Source of the DNA: Branchiostoma floridae
Taxonomy: Eukaryota > Chordata > Leptocardii > Amphioxiformes > Branchiostomatidae
DNA length: 64,000 bases
NCBI RefSeq assembly: GCF_000003815.2
Contig: NC_049982.1
Location: 9,056,717-9,120,716, forward strand
Reading direction: 5' to 3'
Shown here: piece by piece, positions 34,201 through 47,393 of the stretch
Layout of the letters: each line of letters opens with the position of its first letter
Numbering within the stretch: the first letter of the stretch is position 1
Position numbers and translations under genes: made by a program
Notes under the pieces: generated by a model
What the model was told of the DNA's origin: nothing
Databases searched by the model: none
What the model saw: only the letters and a program-made list of their open reading frames with translations

Positions 34201-37142
34201 TTTATATCATAACTACCATGTGATAATGGTCTAGACTCGTATAGATTATGATATATCCTTGTGTAGTCTGATATATTATTTCACGTATGTTGATGATGTG
34301 CGTTTTATGAATTAGATTTCGTGCCATTGACAGTACACTCCTGTTGAGCCTGAATCATGGCGTTCACCAGATGATCATGTTACATGTATAAAGGCAAGGG
34401 TCCACAGAACTGTTTAATCACATTATGTGCACATTAACAGGCATACCCTTACACCAGCAATGCAATTGTAATCATTAGCTGTGCCTCCCAGAGTCCCATG
34501 TAAAATTTACTACCTCACAGCGTCGCAGCGCTACATTTCCAGTGGGTCGTTATAGTCATAAATATGTATATCATATGTGTCTCCCCTGCGTGTGATTCAT
34601 ATATGTCAGTCATGGGTGCTGGCTTCGTGGTATTGTCTTTCAGTTATGTTTATTGATTATAGTTTGCATAGGGAATTATTAAACAATTTAGGAAGACAGG
34701 GTACTGTGCTCATCAGTTGAAATAATACTTTATATAGTACTAAGACTTCAGAGGATTCATCCAGTATATACTAGTGTATGATTATTAATACAAGTACACA
34801 CAAATCCTAGAAATGCATATTGTCTACTGTACATCTTATTACTGTGCCAACAGAGCCATATCATATGCATACAATTTTGGAATGACTTTAGTTGTCTTGA
34901 TAAAGTGAGAAGATACATGTACTTGATTAGAAATTTACAGAAAGATGGCACAAATATTTAAGGTTACATATTTCAACATTTTCAGAAGTAATTGAAGGTC
35001 TATTTCAAGATTTTGCAAAATTAAGTACTTTCCAGCTCATGCTACACCATCCCTAGCTGGATGCCAGGGGCTGATTTGGCCCCTCCCTCTTGGGGGACGG
35101 TCAGTTAGGCTGGCTGCTAAGGAGCATGACTTCCATAAAGTGGTCCGACTCCAAGGGCACTTCTGCTGAAGGAAGGTGCTCAGTGTCCCAAAACAGTGGA
35201 ACCCTGACGTCAGACTGTCTGGAATGGGAATCGATGGTGGATGTGTTTTTGATGGTCCTACTGGTACCAGTGCTGACTCACCTCGGCCTGACAGCACTCA
35301 CACTGCACCTAGGGGACTTCTGGAACCTGGTTCTGGGAATGGCACGAGTCACATTGTTTCCTACTAGACTGATTTCTCAGTTTAGGTGGTTAACCCCGAC
35401 CAACTTAGTCCAGATTATGCATTTTTTTGTGTGGAGAAAGTAGCCCCATAGATTCTATTAGATGTTAAAGGCCTGTATTAATGTAAAAGATGATTTGAAA
35501 AGTGCCAATAAATATTGTGAAAATTACTCAGACAGTCAAGAAACCAAGTAAGTTTCGTAAAGCTCAAGAAGCAATTCTGATAAAAGCAATATGTTACACT
35601 TCACTGTAGGCTATAGCAGACAGGAAATACTATATTACAGCAAATTTGTGCCACATGTATATACGGTAAATGAAATAACGTCCTCACCACATATCAGGTT
35701 ATGAATATGATGTATATGATTTACCCTGATCATGAGGAAACATCGTGAATTTCGTCAATAGGAATTTTCCTCCACCCCTGTGCTACGTGATAAGTGTGTG
35801 AGATGGATGGGTACTAATCACGGCAGGTTGAATCATGTGCAGGGGGCAATTTAGGGCTCTTACGCCGCTGGAACTGACGCAGGTGGGAATGGGCTGGGAT
35901 CGATACCGGGTCAGCAAGGTCGCCGGACTGGGGGATCCAATTCTTGGTGTTTCATTTGGAAGTTGTGATTTTAAATGGAAGATGGGATATTAATGTGTAC
36001 TTGAGGATTCCTGTGTTTGAGATAAAGTACAGGTTGTCCATGCTTGTTATATGGTACTTCTAGTCTATATTACTAAAGTAGTAGATGCAATTCAAGCTGA
36101 CACCCACAATTGCAATGCTTGCAGGTACTTGCACTGCAGTGCTAGCAGGTACTTTCACTAGTTTCAGGTTCTCAAAAGCCAGTGTTTTGACATCGTGCAT
36201 TCCTGCGCAACTTGGTTCAGTAAAATGTACATTATTTTACACTGGTCACTTGAAACCCGTCCAAAGAAAGGTATGCCTGGTCTAGCTCCAAGTAAATTAG
36301 TTCTGTTTGACATGTCTGATCCACTTTAATTAGAGTAAGAATTTTCAAAGAACTCCATTTCTCCAGAAGACCTTTATCTAAATACTTGGTGTACGTTGGT
36401 TATGGGTGAAGACTTACTGTAGTCAATTATGGCCCTGCCTGTAATCAGTGTATGTTTGAACGTCAAGGGTAACTACATGTACAATGTTCACCCCAGTCCA
36501 GGGCTGTCTCCAGGATCCGCTTTTCCGTCTCAGGATGGAAACTTGCTTGTTGGAACCGACAAAAATTTCAACCTGTTCATCCAAGAAATCTGAAATTTAT
36601 GATAGATTGATAAAATTGTAAGCTTTGCGTGTCAGCTTTGCTAATGAAAATTAACAATGTAGGTTCCCAAATAATAAGTGGGAAGGAGGAAAAAGCTGGA
36701 AAAAGCCCTGCCGTAGTGTCGCCCATCTGTGCTTGCTCTATGACTAGCACAGCACATGCCATGATGTATCACTTATGTTCCAGCCATTTCACCATTCCAC
36801 AATTAGGCTTGTATCTTACAGTGATGTGCATGTTCAACGTTGGCTAAAATTAGAGCACGCAAGGCCCCGTATGACCCCATCAGGATACATGTGATGTATA
36901 ATCACCAGGCCTTCATCAGAATTCAGACAGGGTGCTATGGTGCCATGGGACCCGTGTGCTCACACAGGTGGAAAGCTAATCACAGGAAAGGATAGCTCTG
37001 GAGTACATCCAAACAAATTGTTTTGAATTTCAAGGTGTTGTTGGGAGCTTATATAGCATACTTTAAAAGTAAAATATGTGCAAATGATGTTATTTGTTTG
37101 AATAGCTACAGCACATTTCTAATGCAAAAATTGTCGAGAAGT

Positions 37143-37145
<3 letters not shown>

Positions 37146-37210
<65 letters not shown>
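37146..37210. repeat. (AT)n microsatellite
   Basis: About 32 AT units. Confidence 0.97.
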
Positions 37211-37217
<7 letters not shown>

Positions 37218-39139
37218 GATATTATATAGTGAAGCCATTTGATATTATAATAGTATGATTGTCAGTCATTATTTTCCTGCTTTCAAATTTTGGGAATATG
37301 TATTTCAAAGTCAGGCATTTCGTGCAAGCATTCTCCCCAAAATATTAGTGACTCAGCCTAGTAAAATTCCTTCAGACTGTTCTGTCCCTGACTCACCTGT
37401 AAGCTCGGTCAGGTGATGTCACATGTCAACAATGTCAACAACCTGACGGACTGAACCATTGAAGACTCTAAGTCTGATAGTTTTTTTTATGGTGAGATTT
37501 TATCCTGTCAGATATGTACCAAATATATATGCCTGGAGGACTTGTGCAATTTTCAATGCCTTTCATTTACATGGTATATACATAAGAAATCTATCATTAC
37601 CATCACCAATAGGGGTTTAGATTCTGTTCATGTGGTTTTCTGAACCCACCTAATTATGAGTGGAACATTCCATTGTATTGTTCAAAAACAGCATCAAAGA
37701 GGAAGTAACTTCATATACCTGTCAGAGCTTGCATACCTGTACAACCTGTCAGTGAGTAGCATTTGTAACAAGGTAAGATGGTCTTGAGGTATTTTATAAC
37801 TATTTAAGAAAGAAGAATTTGCTTTGAATATTGATTGTTTTGAATTCGGTCATTTAGATTCTTCAATTATAATACTAAACATTTGTCCATGGAAAATTTG
37901 AATGAAATTCTTTATCATATGAATGCATTATAAGGACGTGAATTGCAGAAGGCAAATCATAAATGCTTGGTTTTTAAATCTGCACTGTATATGTTGATTG
38001 TGTATATCATAATTTTTAGACAAGGCAGGAAAGATTGTGATTGTGATTATAATATCTTCATTGTTATTTTGTAGCCGTGACCCAACCCCTAAAGCTAACA
38101 CCAACCCTATAGCCAACACCAACAGGATGTAACTGTGCCTCCTGTTCCCCCCAGATAAATTGGTTGCGCAGCTTTAATTCCTGAACAAGCTTGTTGCGCA
38201 GTTTCCCATTCCCTGAGGATATTGCCTCATGTAGACCCAACACACCCACTGCATACTATGTACTGTACCAGACGTATCGCCAATAACCCTCGGCAGCGAC
38301 CTTGTAGCTTGAATTGTGTAGTCATCTATTATACATGAGGCAGATATGGTGGTTCTTCTGGCATTCGTAAAGCATGGTTTATTGCTTCTCACTTCGTTCA
38401 ATGTCAAAGCTGTACTAACATTATTGCACAGGAAGATAAGTCCCTCAGAAATACAAATACTCTTATTCATATAGCAAACTAGTGTGGTTTTCAGTGTTCA
38501 ATCGAATCCCCAGTCCTTTTGCATGGCCAAATAAAATTATGTTGTTCATAGTAAATTGCTGTTACAGAACATTACTCTGATTATCTATGTACATGATAGA
38601 TCCTCTAGCACATTGGTGAGAAATATACAATGTACTGTAACCCAGATAGGAGTATCTCATAGCAAAATCATGTGTAACATGTACATGAATACTCAGAGTA
38701 GCCTAATCATGGTAACTGCCAGTGTCTGATAAATACTACACTGATTATACTGATATATCATGAGGTTAACAAGACTTCTAACTACATGTACTAACAATTT
38801 TGTTACCATTTATACTCAATGGCGAAAAATTATTCCAAAGATTCAAGGAACTTGAAAGCATAGGTCTACACTGGAAAGGGAATGACGTCTGAAATTCAGG
38901 TGTAGAAGTCAAAATACCCATGATGATATATACCAGCATCCACCATCCAATATGTTAAAGTTGGAGACCCATTAATTATAACTTGGTCTCAAAAAATGGA
39001 GTCTGATTCTGAGACTCCAACATACATGTACACCTTACAGCAACATGGCATTTACTGTGTCTATAAAACAGATGACATCACTGCTGAGTGCTGGCAAGCG
39101 AAGTTGGATTTTTGCCACCACCCCTATCATGTCCATGAT

Positions 39140-39241
39140 NNNNNNNNNNNNNNNNNNNNNNNNNNNNNNNNNNNNNNNNNNNNNNNNNNNNNNNNNNNNN
39201 NNNNNNNNNNNNNNNNNNNNNNNNNNNNNNNNNNNNNNNNN
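39140..39241. other. Assembly gap
   Basis: Run of about 100 N upstream of the tetraspanin start codon. Confidence 1.
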
Positions 39242-39790
39242 CACAGGCTTTAAATATGTATAAAACAACAGCTTAGTCTATTTCAATAGCTACACAAATG
39301 TGCTGCATCATTTGTTCTCAATCTATTCCAAAACTATGTACAGGTAGTAAGAGTCAATTCATTGTCTTAACTTTGCTGTCATGTCCATTTTGTAGAAGGT
39401 GGAAATCAAAAGGAGTTTTTGGGTCTTGTTAAATAAACGTACACATGTATACCTCTGGTTCTGATCAGTTATTCCTTTTTGCTCATTGACCGCCCTTCCA
39501 AAGCTCAGTTTAGATTTAATAGTTGTATGACTGAGCTTTGAAGAAGCGCATAAGAAATATGCTTGCGTACTGCTAGTAACATTCAATACAGAATTTGATT
39601 GAATCCAGTTTGTCACCTGGCAGAAGAGTTCATTTAGGATTGATATAGACATTGTTGAAAAGTACATGCAGGCAATGAGCTTTTTGAGGCATGTTTTAAT
39701 GCTGGATTGAACAGCATCATTTGATGCCCAACAGGAAGTAATTATGAACCTTTTTCCCTTCACCAGGCCTAGAAACTACCAGACTCCAAG

Positions 39791-42700
39791 ATGGTGGAAG
39801 GAGGCTGTGGAAAATGTATTCAGTACCTGATGTTCACATTCAACCTGCTGTTTTGGGTAGGTACACCATAATTGTCTTCATTGTTGTCAACGGGATGTAT
39901 TTTGGACTAGACTTAACCTCCATGCAAGCAGATCCTATGGTAGCATAAAATAGTATCAAAAGCTGGCAGAGGAGTGAAGTCGGCTTAGGAGTGTGTTTCG
40001 CTACCGCTACAAGGCAAATGGACACCTCTTGGCTGACTACACGTGCACTCCTTGGCCAGTTTGGTACTATCTTATGCCATTGTAGGATCTGCTTGGAGAT
40101 TAGTCCAGGCTTTCATAGTAGAGGAATGTTAAGATTTTTGAGGAAAGATTGAACAAAATTATTTTGGATTTCACTAGATCTTTCATCATAGTTTTAAATG
40201 ACATAATCTAAAAGTGCTGTGATTTACCTTATTCCCAGTTGGCTGGCTGTGGCATCCTGGGAGTGGGGATCTGGCTGAGGGTGACCCAGGGTGATTTCGC
40301 CACCTTGGTTCCCAGCATCCCGTTTGTGACGGCGCCGAACCTGTGCATCATCGCGGGCGTGATCGTCATGGTGGTCGGCTTCATCGGGTGCTGCGGGGCT
40401 CTCAAGGAAAACAAGTGTTTGTTGTTGACAGTAAGTAGACAAAAAACAGGGATAAAAATACTTGATACTTGATAAGGTTTCCTCAGCTTGCTGATTGGCC
40501 TGCACCAAGGCGTTGATGGATAAAAATACTTTATCAATATGCGCATCTGTAACATCCATTATCATTATACTGCCACTAATCATAATGCCTCCAAATAAAT
40601 CAGCGATGAGTTTGAGGGGATCTACTAGTGCATCTGCAGTTAATCCGAGGTATACACACTTCAGACATCCATGTGGTCAATACATTTTTAAAAGGGCGTT
40701 GATCATTTGTCAAATTAGTATCGCTAGAGAAATCGTCATAAATGTGGCCGTATTATGGTAATGATGTCATATTCATCTTTGTTCTACAGCATACATATAC
40801 TTGAAAACATATACTTTTTGTGTTGATGGTGTGTGTGCAAATTGTCAACTGTGTCCATTGTCTTCTCCCTCTCTTTTCTTCACTTTTGAGTTTTGTTACT
40901 TCTTCCTGTTACAACAAGTTACTCACATTACACAATTTCACATTCACCATGATTCTCTCAAGTTTTGTTTTGTTTTTCTTTTTTCTCTGTCTCGCCCCAC
41001 CTGTGTGCCTGCAGCTCGGCACTCCCGTCACCCTTGTTGTGTTTGTCCCCATCTTTATCCAAATCTTCATCCTCATCCCCAAGGAGTATTGTCTACTGGT
41101 TGGCTGNNNNNNNNNNNNNNNNNNNNNNNNNNNNNNNNNNNNNNNNNNNNNNNNNNNNNNNNNNNNNNNNNNNNNNNNNNNNNNNNNNNNNNNNNNNNNN
41201 NNNNNNNNNNNNNNNNNNNNNNNNNNNNNNNNNNNNNNNNNNNNNNNNNNNNNNNNNNNNNNNNNNNNNNNNNNNNNNNNNNNNNNNNNNNNNNNNNNNN
41301 NNNNNNNNNNNNNNNNNNNNNNNNNNNNNNNNNNNNNNNNNNNNNNNNNNNNNNNNNNNNNNNNNNNNNNNNNNNNNNNNNNNNNNNNNNNNNNNNNNNN
41401 NNNNNNNNNNNNNNNNNNNNNNNNNNNNNNNNNNNNNNNNNNNNNNNNNNNNNNNNNNNNNNNNNNNNNNNNNNNNNNNNNNNNNNNNNNNNNNNNNNNN
41501 NNNNNNNNNNNNNNNNNNNNNNNNNNNNNNNNNNNNNNNNNNNNNNNNNNNNNNNNNNNNNNNNNNNNNNNNNNNNNNNNNNNNNNNNNNNNNNNNNNNN
41601 NNNNNNNNNNNNNNNNNNNNNNNNNNNNNNNNNNNNNNNNNNNNNNNNNNNNNNNNNNNNNNNNNNNNNNNNNNNNNNNNNNNNNNNNNNNNNNNNNNNN
41701 NNNNNNNNNNNNNNNNNNNNNNNNNNNNNNNNNNNNNNNNNNNNNNNNNNNNNNNNNNNNNNNNNNNNNNNNNNNNNNNNNNNNNNNNNNNNNNNNNNNN
41801 NNNNNNNNNNNNNNNNNNNNNNNNNNNNNNNNNNNNNNNNNNNNNNNNNNNNNNNNNNNNNNNNNNNNNNNNNNNNNNNAAAATCATGTACATATTTCAG
41901 CCTAGTCCAATTCTAGCTCCGGTTTGTTCCTTTAGTCTCTTTTCTGCAGAATATTTTGGTACCAATTCACTGAGAAACAGTTTGTCTTATATGGTATGAA
42001 CAGGCATCTTTTTTATACTGCTTCTGCAAAAGGTTTGAATCTCTAAATAATGCAGGATGTAAAAACCTGATATTTCAATGTGAGAGGAGGCCAAACCATT
42101 CCACATATAAGGAGCAAAGCAGAAATACAATCATTATGGTATGGTTATCAGGCTATGTGATAGTTTCATGTTGCAACATGTTGTGTTGTTGTGTCCCCAG
42201 TTGGAGAAGTTTGCCCGTGAAGACCTGACGCGAGGGATGAACCAGTACGGCATGACGGGTCAGTCCGGCCTGACCCGTGCCTGGGACCTGTTCCAGACGG
42301 AGAAGCACTGCTGTGGTGTCAACAACAGCACCGACTGGTGGGTCCACTGACCAGGATATTTTTTGTGATGACATCAGTGTTCTAGCCAGCCTGATTTTTT
42401 TTTGCACCCTGGATTTGGAAATCCTGTCCAGTCGGAGGGGTCTCGGGGCATGCTCCCCCAGGAAAATAGTGAAATGTAGACCCTCTGAAATCCTATTTCC
42501 TGCATTTTGAGGGGTAAAATTTGCTGGTAGACTTGAAGCTTGGTTCAATGGCATCTGTTTGGGTGAAAAAATCGACAGGGATTTCAGTTCACAGAGGATG
42601 AAATGGGCAAATTTTTTGTCCCCAGCAGCAAAATTCCGTCAAAAGATGGAAAAACGGATGCTAGCTAGAACCTGGATGACATGATGTTGATTTGCTATCT

Positions 42701-43720
42701 CTATGACTTTGCGAACTTTCACAATGCAAGCTTTCACAGTGCAGCTTGCACTCCTTTTGTTGCTTAGTTGTTTGATCATCAGTCATCACGTTACATATAA
42801 GACATGTTTCCTACTACGGTCAAACCTGCAACTGATCACATTTATACTTGTATAAGGTCCACCTGGCCATTTGGCAGTCCCTTCGATAATCTTCTCTATA
42901 AGCATTAAGAATCTCATCTCATTGGTCTCCTTAGGGGTCTTCTTGGACAGCTTTGACTGAATGTATTTCTCAATGAATTCTACTGTTTGTTGTGCTCTTT
43001 GTGATATACAGTTGTACACAGACTTGCCTTTAAGCATACCAATGTGTATGTTATAAACAGAGATGACCAACAGCATGTTTGTATTGTGCAGGTTTAACCG
43101 CCCAGTGTGGCCCAACCAGAGCTGGGTGCCAGACTCCTGCTGCAAGCCTGTCTACCGCGCTGATGACTGTGGCCAGTCTGGAGACGTTCTCAACTTCTTT
43201 GAAGATGTACGTAGATTGACTGTTTCTTGGCTAATACAAGCAAGGAAATCTGACTCCTTTTTGGCAGTTGCTTAGATTATTTCTCAACTGGCCTAAGCAT
43301 AAAGAATCCTACTTAGATTCAACTGTGGTGAAAATTTTCTTCAAGCCCCTTCAGTGTACGTGGTCACTGTAGAAAGTTATCAGAGTGTACTTGACTACTT
43401 GTACAGCTGACCTACTTTATGTACTGCAATTACCACACATGTACCATAACTTTAGCTCTCATTACCAAACTAAAAATGCATGCATGTAATACAAGTCTTC
43501 TTGTATTTCCATTATAATGGTGTTAAGTTATGCACAGTAATGGTAACTTGTGTGTGGTGGTATGTTCCAGGGCTGTGTCTCTGCCCTGAAGACTGACTTC
43601 ATGTTCAACCTGGGCCTGATCGGCGGCATCGGGATCGGAATCGGCTTGATCCAGATCCTGGGCATGGTGTTCTCCCTCTGTCTGTTCTACAGGATCAGAA
43701 ACGAGGGGACGTATGCGTAG
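39791..43720 (+). CDS. TSPAN4/TSPAN9-like tetraspanin (one exon lost in a gap)
   Basis: The coding exons are 39791-39856, 40239-40430, 42201-42337, 43092-43206 and 43571-43720. Tetraspanins are four-pass membrane organisers that gather integrins and other partners. TM1 spans the first join (FTFNLLFW/LAGCGILGVGIWL) and TM2 is LCIIAGVIVMVVGFIGCCGAL, followed by KENKCLLLT as in TSPAN4/9. The large extracellular loop has CCG (HCCGVNNSTDW), SCC, DDC and GC, six cysteines in all. TM4 is NLGLIGGIGIGIGLIQILGMVFSLCLFY. The exon for TM3 is absent; the frame is in phase 0 on both sides and the 773-N gap lies exactly there. The close CD151/TSPAN4/9 relatives are the likely family; the exact orthologue is not certain. 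Confidence 0.92.
41107..41879. other. Assembly gap (773 N) hiding a tetraspanin exon
   Basis: It lies between tetraspanin exons 40239-40430 and 42201-42337; the exon encoding TM3 is expected here. The pyrimidine-rich sequence at 41011-41106 after CTGCAG is open but does not resemble a tetraspanin TM3. Confidence 0.9.
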
Positions 43721-43758
43721 AGACAAGAGGAGACCTGGCTAAGGAAGATACCTTGAGT

Positions 43759-43764
43759 AATAAA
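43759..43764 (+). terminator. Poly(A) signal of the TSPAN4/9-like gene
   Basis: AATAAA lies 39 bp after the stop codon. Confidence 0.55.
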
Positions 43765-46700
43765 AGACTACATTGTACATGTAGTTCTCATGTTGTGGAT
43801 ACAATATTGTGGTAAATATGTGGAGAGCCTGACATGAAATCTATATTCATATTACTTGTAAAAGTTAATGTTTGTCTGAGTGGTAGATTCACACCCCTAG
43901 CCCTCACGTTATTTGAACATGATATGTTTTTCAAACAAAAACACTTTGTAAGCTTTATTAGCATTATTATGTAATCTTTTGTTCCAGCTTAAACCTAAGT
44001 AGAGACTTCCAACTGAAGTTAAAATAGTAATTGCAGTCAATGTTATTACATGTATTATACATACTGTGTTTTTCCATTTTTCAAAAGTTGGATATGTTTT
44101 TGAAAAAGCCCTTTTCACTGAACTACTATTAGGACAACATTACTTTGACCTGTTTTCTCATTTCTTGCCTGACTAGTCAAGTTTTGTCAGATGTATATAT
44201 AGAAAGAGTTTGCTATTCAGATTTGTCAGAAAATAGTGTTTGGTCTGTAGGACATTGACATGATCATGGCACCAGGTACAATGTTTGGATACATGTATTT
44301 TGATATGTAGAGATGAGTAAGCATTTACAGAAAAGCCATCCATCCAAACCTTGACCAAGCTTTTAGCTGAGACAACAATACTACTGTAAGTATTTGCAAT
44401 GAATAATGTCAGAGATGTATTTGTCCCCATAACAAATGACTGGAGGAAACAAAAATAGTTTTGTCTGGAAGAAGCTTTTCTTGTAATAATTGTGCCACCC
44501 TGACTGTTATTGATGTCAATATGAAATAGTGATGTCTTAATTAGCTCTTCCTCCATTTACATGTATCCACTAAGGCCCCCTTTCCACTCAACTGTTGACC
44601 AGTCAAAATTGAATTTGTGCCACCATTATTTATGGCTTAAACATGATCCATGAGGACTTAAAAGACAACAAAACTTTAAACTTTCCTTCATCTATGAATT
44701 TCTTTGAGCTGCTTGTCAGTCAGCAGCCACTGAGCAGGTACAGCTCCAGTTGAAAGGGGTTTAAGCAGATTCTGTCAGTTCTGCTGTATTTCTCTACAGC
44801 ATTTTCCCATATTGTAAGTTCATGAAATAACGAAAGTTGTCATATATGATATATATGTTAAGTCAGTGTCTACAAAATGTCTGTAAGAGTATTGATAGTC
44901 TTGTAACATATTTGTAAATTTAGAAGTAGTAGAGTGAGAGCTGTCAGTATGACATTTGCTGTACAAACATGCAAGTAGAAGCCATAATGGTCAGAGATAC
45001 AAAATTGATCTTATGTTGAAGGGCCTTTTACTTTACTTTACTTCACGAGGATTGTTGAAGGGCCTTTTACTTTACTTTACTTTCACGAGGATTTGTTGTC
45101 ATGTTACTATTACTATAAAGCTGGAAGTGTTTGATACAAGGTACAATCATGTAATATGGTAAATCCCCGTAATTCAGTGTTCAAGATAAAAGGCTAGGAA
45201 TACCTGGCTTGTTTGAACTTCCCATGAACTATGCTGCATTATGGGTATTGTATACAAGTTGAAGGTCACTGAGACATAAACAAAACACACCTGGACATGT
45301 GTCAAGCATAGTATAGACAAGAACTGTAAAGGAATTATGGGTCTTGACCTTGCTTGCGCATGTGCAGTTCCATCGGTGAACTGGCTTATCAAACACACCC
45401 GTCTAGAAACATGCAGATCATCATAAGATTGGGACAATGCCCCAAATATTTCATTGTTTTTCTTTTAGCTGTACTAGTAACTTTTTCAAGATTAGGTATC
45501 TTCATTGTAGGAACCATTTAAACATTTTCATTTGTATGTACTTTTCTGTCATTTCATCCCAACATATCACAACATTTGTACTTTTGATATCCAAAAGTAA
45601 ACTTTGTACAAGACAAGGAACATTGGTAGATCTCTGATGAACAAGAGACAGAAAAAAACTTCAGGAAGGCAAATAAAAGAGGTCTTGGTACTTTAAAAGT
45701 TCGATTTCACTCTAAAATTGATAGCTTCTTCATCCAGCAACATACACTTTGTGATGAAGGTTTTTAATCAATATTGTTAGTATAGATGTCAGATGTTAAA
45801 CGCTATACCACTAAAAAGACTTAAACTACATTGTGACATGAACAAATTGTTTTTCTACTTTTGCCCAGTTCACATCTTTCTGGGTTTTTTTCATGTATCA
45901 TGCATATGTACAGTAGTCACACTATATGCTTTTAGTATGCTTTTGTTCTCTACATTCACCACTGTGTATTTCTTTTGTTCTTCCCTTCGACTATGCACCA
46001 ATACATTTTTTTGTATTGTAGTCAGGAACTATTTATGATTTGTTCTGATTTAAAGAATACAAATATCTATTAGATGTTACCCATTTGTGTTTCTTTTTGT
46101 TGTGCTTATGTTTTTACTGTCTTGGGTTAATAAGAACACGCAACGTCACTCCTGATTGGTTTAACAATTTAGCTAACGAATGTCCTTGAATGTTCCAATG
46201 GGGAGAGGGATTTTTACATTTTGAGGAAGGAAGACTGACCCTATTTGAAAACGTATTGGTTTGTGCAAGGACGTATAACGTTGTGTCAAAGCATGTGATG
46301 TTTACATGGTTTTCGTCTAAGCATTTGATGCAGACCAATGGATTTCTATGGACAGTATGCAGATTGCTGTTGTTGGCATGATGTGCGTTCGTAGAACTAG
46401 AGAGAGAGAAGTGTCAAAAAGAGACGATGAAAAGCAGGCGAAGATTCTACGATCGTAAAAAGTATTTTGAACGCTGTACATACACGCATACCATACGTAT
46501 ATCCAATGATGTAAAAACTACAAGAATGAGTCGATCCTGGTGGTTTCTGTGCATGAACTTTTGTAAGTTTTTGACATCGCATTTGAGAGCTAGATGTAAT
46601 GTAAATAGTCACTATTGGCCATGTCTTATGCAAGTATTGTGGAGTCTGTGGGACAGTCGTTCACTGTAACTTACATGTAAGATGGCACGTAGCACTTGCA

Positions 46701-47393
46701 GATTATGTAGTCAATGGTTAGGTGTTTTATTGTCGCTAGGAGGCGCATGTAACCGGGCAGCGCCGCTGGAAAGAAGATGCTTAGCAACATTTCTGGTCGC
46801 CATTTCTTACTGTTACTGTATTTTAAAAGACACAGCCATTTTTAAGACTCTAGTCAATCCTTACTGCTGTACATAGAAGACGTGGTCTGTCTATTGTTGC
46901 TTTGTACTAAGGTCAATAAGTAGTTCGACAAAGAAAAGTGCAAATGCTTCTGATGTCAAAACCGTTGTTATGTACCGTTAGTTATTTGCATTTCGTACTA
47001 CTTAAGTATGTGGCTTGTACGCTCATGCCTAAAACTGTTGTGCTGTGCCTTTATGTAAGTAAAAAAATACAAAATTCCACAAAATGTCTGCACATGTGTT
47101 TAATTAACACCATAAAGTCATTATTCTGAATAGTTAATCTCTCCCTTCAAGTCACCCGCTTCGAAAGAAAACCCCACCAAGGACATACCCGTGTCTACGA
47201 ATCGTTTCCCATGCCTAGATAATGTTAGATACGAATATACAAATACATTACAATGCATTCATTGACATGACAAAGTTCACAGTGATAGCAATTATCTCTA
47301 ACTGTATATTGTATTCAATTCTTATACTACAAGATATATGTTCCTGAAAAGGCCTTATTTGTCAGAATTCGAAAGTTGAACAGCCATTACAAG
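43765..47393. other. Non-coding stretch between convergent tetraspanin genes
   Basis: AT-rich, without supported exons. It may include alternative longer 3' UTR of the gene on the left. A 39/40-bp tandem duplication sits at 45015-45093 (core GGGCCTTTTACTTTACTTTA). Confidence 0.4.
45015..45093. repeat. Two-copy 39/40-bp tandem duplication
   Basis: Copies at 45015-45053 and 45054-45093 start GTTGAAGGGCC and end CACGAGGATT, differing by one T. Confidence 0.9.

Larger units (their letters stand above)
27589..39790. other. Gene-poor stretch between the ZIP and tetraspanin loci
   Basis: No splice-bounded exon of a recognisable family was found. The longest open frame (minus, 32478-32984, 168 codons) has no domain I know. 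A GC-richer patch at 35040-35340 may be an unidentified repeat. Recognised elements within are listed separately: hairpins 28262-28348, LINE fragment 29545-29820, ACATC repeat, MITE 31056-31263 and AT microsatellite. It may hold a 5' UTR exon of the TSPAN gene. Confidence 0.35.

Noticed and set aside
35037-35443. Overlapping open frames on both strands in a GC-richer patch
   Set aside because: No family resemblance; may be an unidentified repeat, so not called as a gene.
41011-41106. Open pyrimidine-rich segment after CTGCAG as the missing tetraspanin exon
   Set aside because: The translation does not look like a tetraspanin TM3 and the sequence reads like a polypyrimidine-rich intron.
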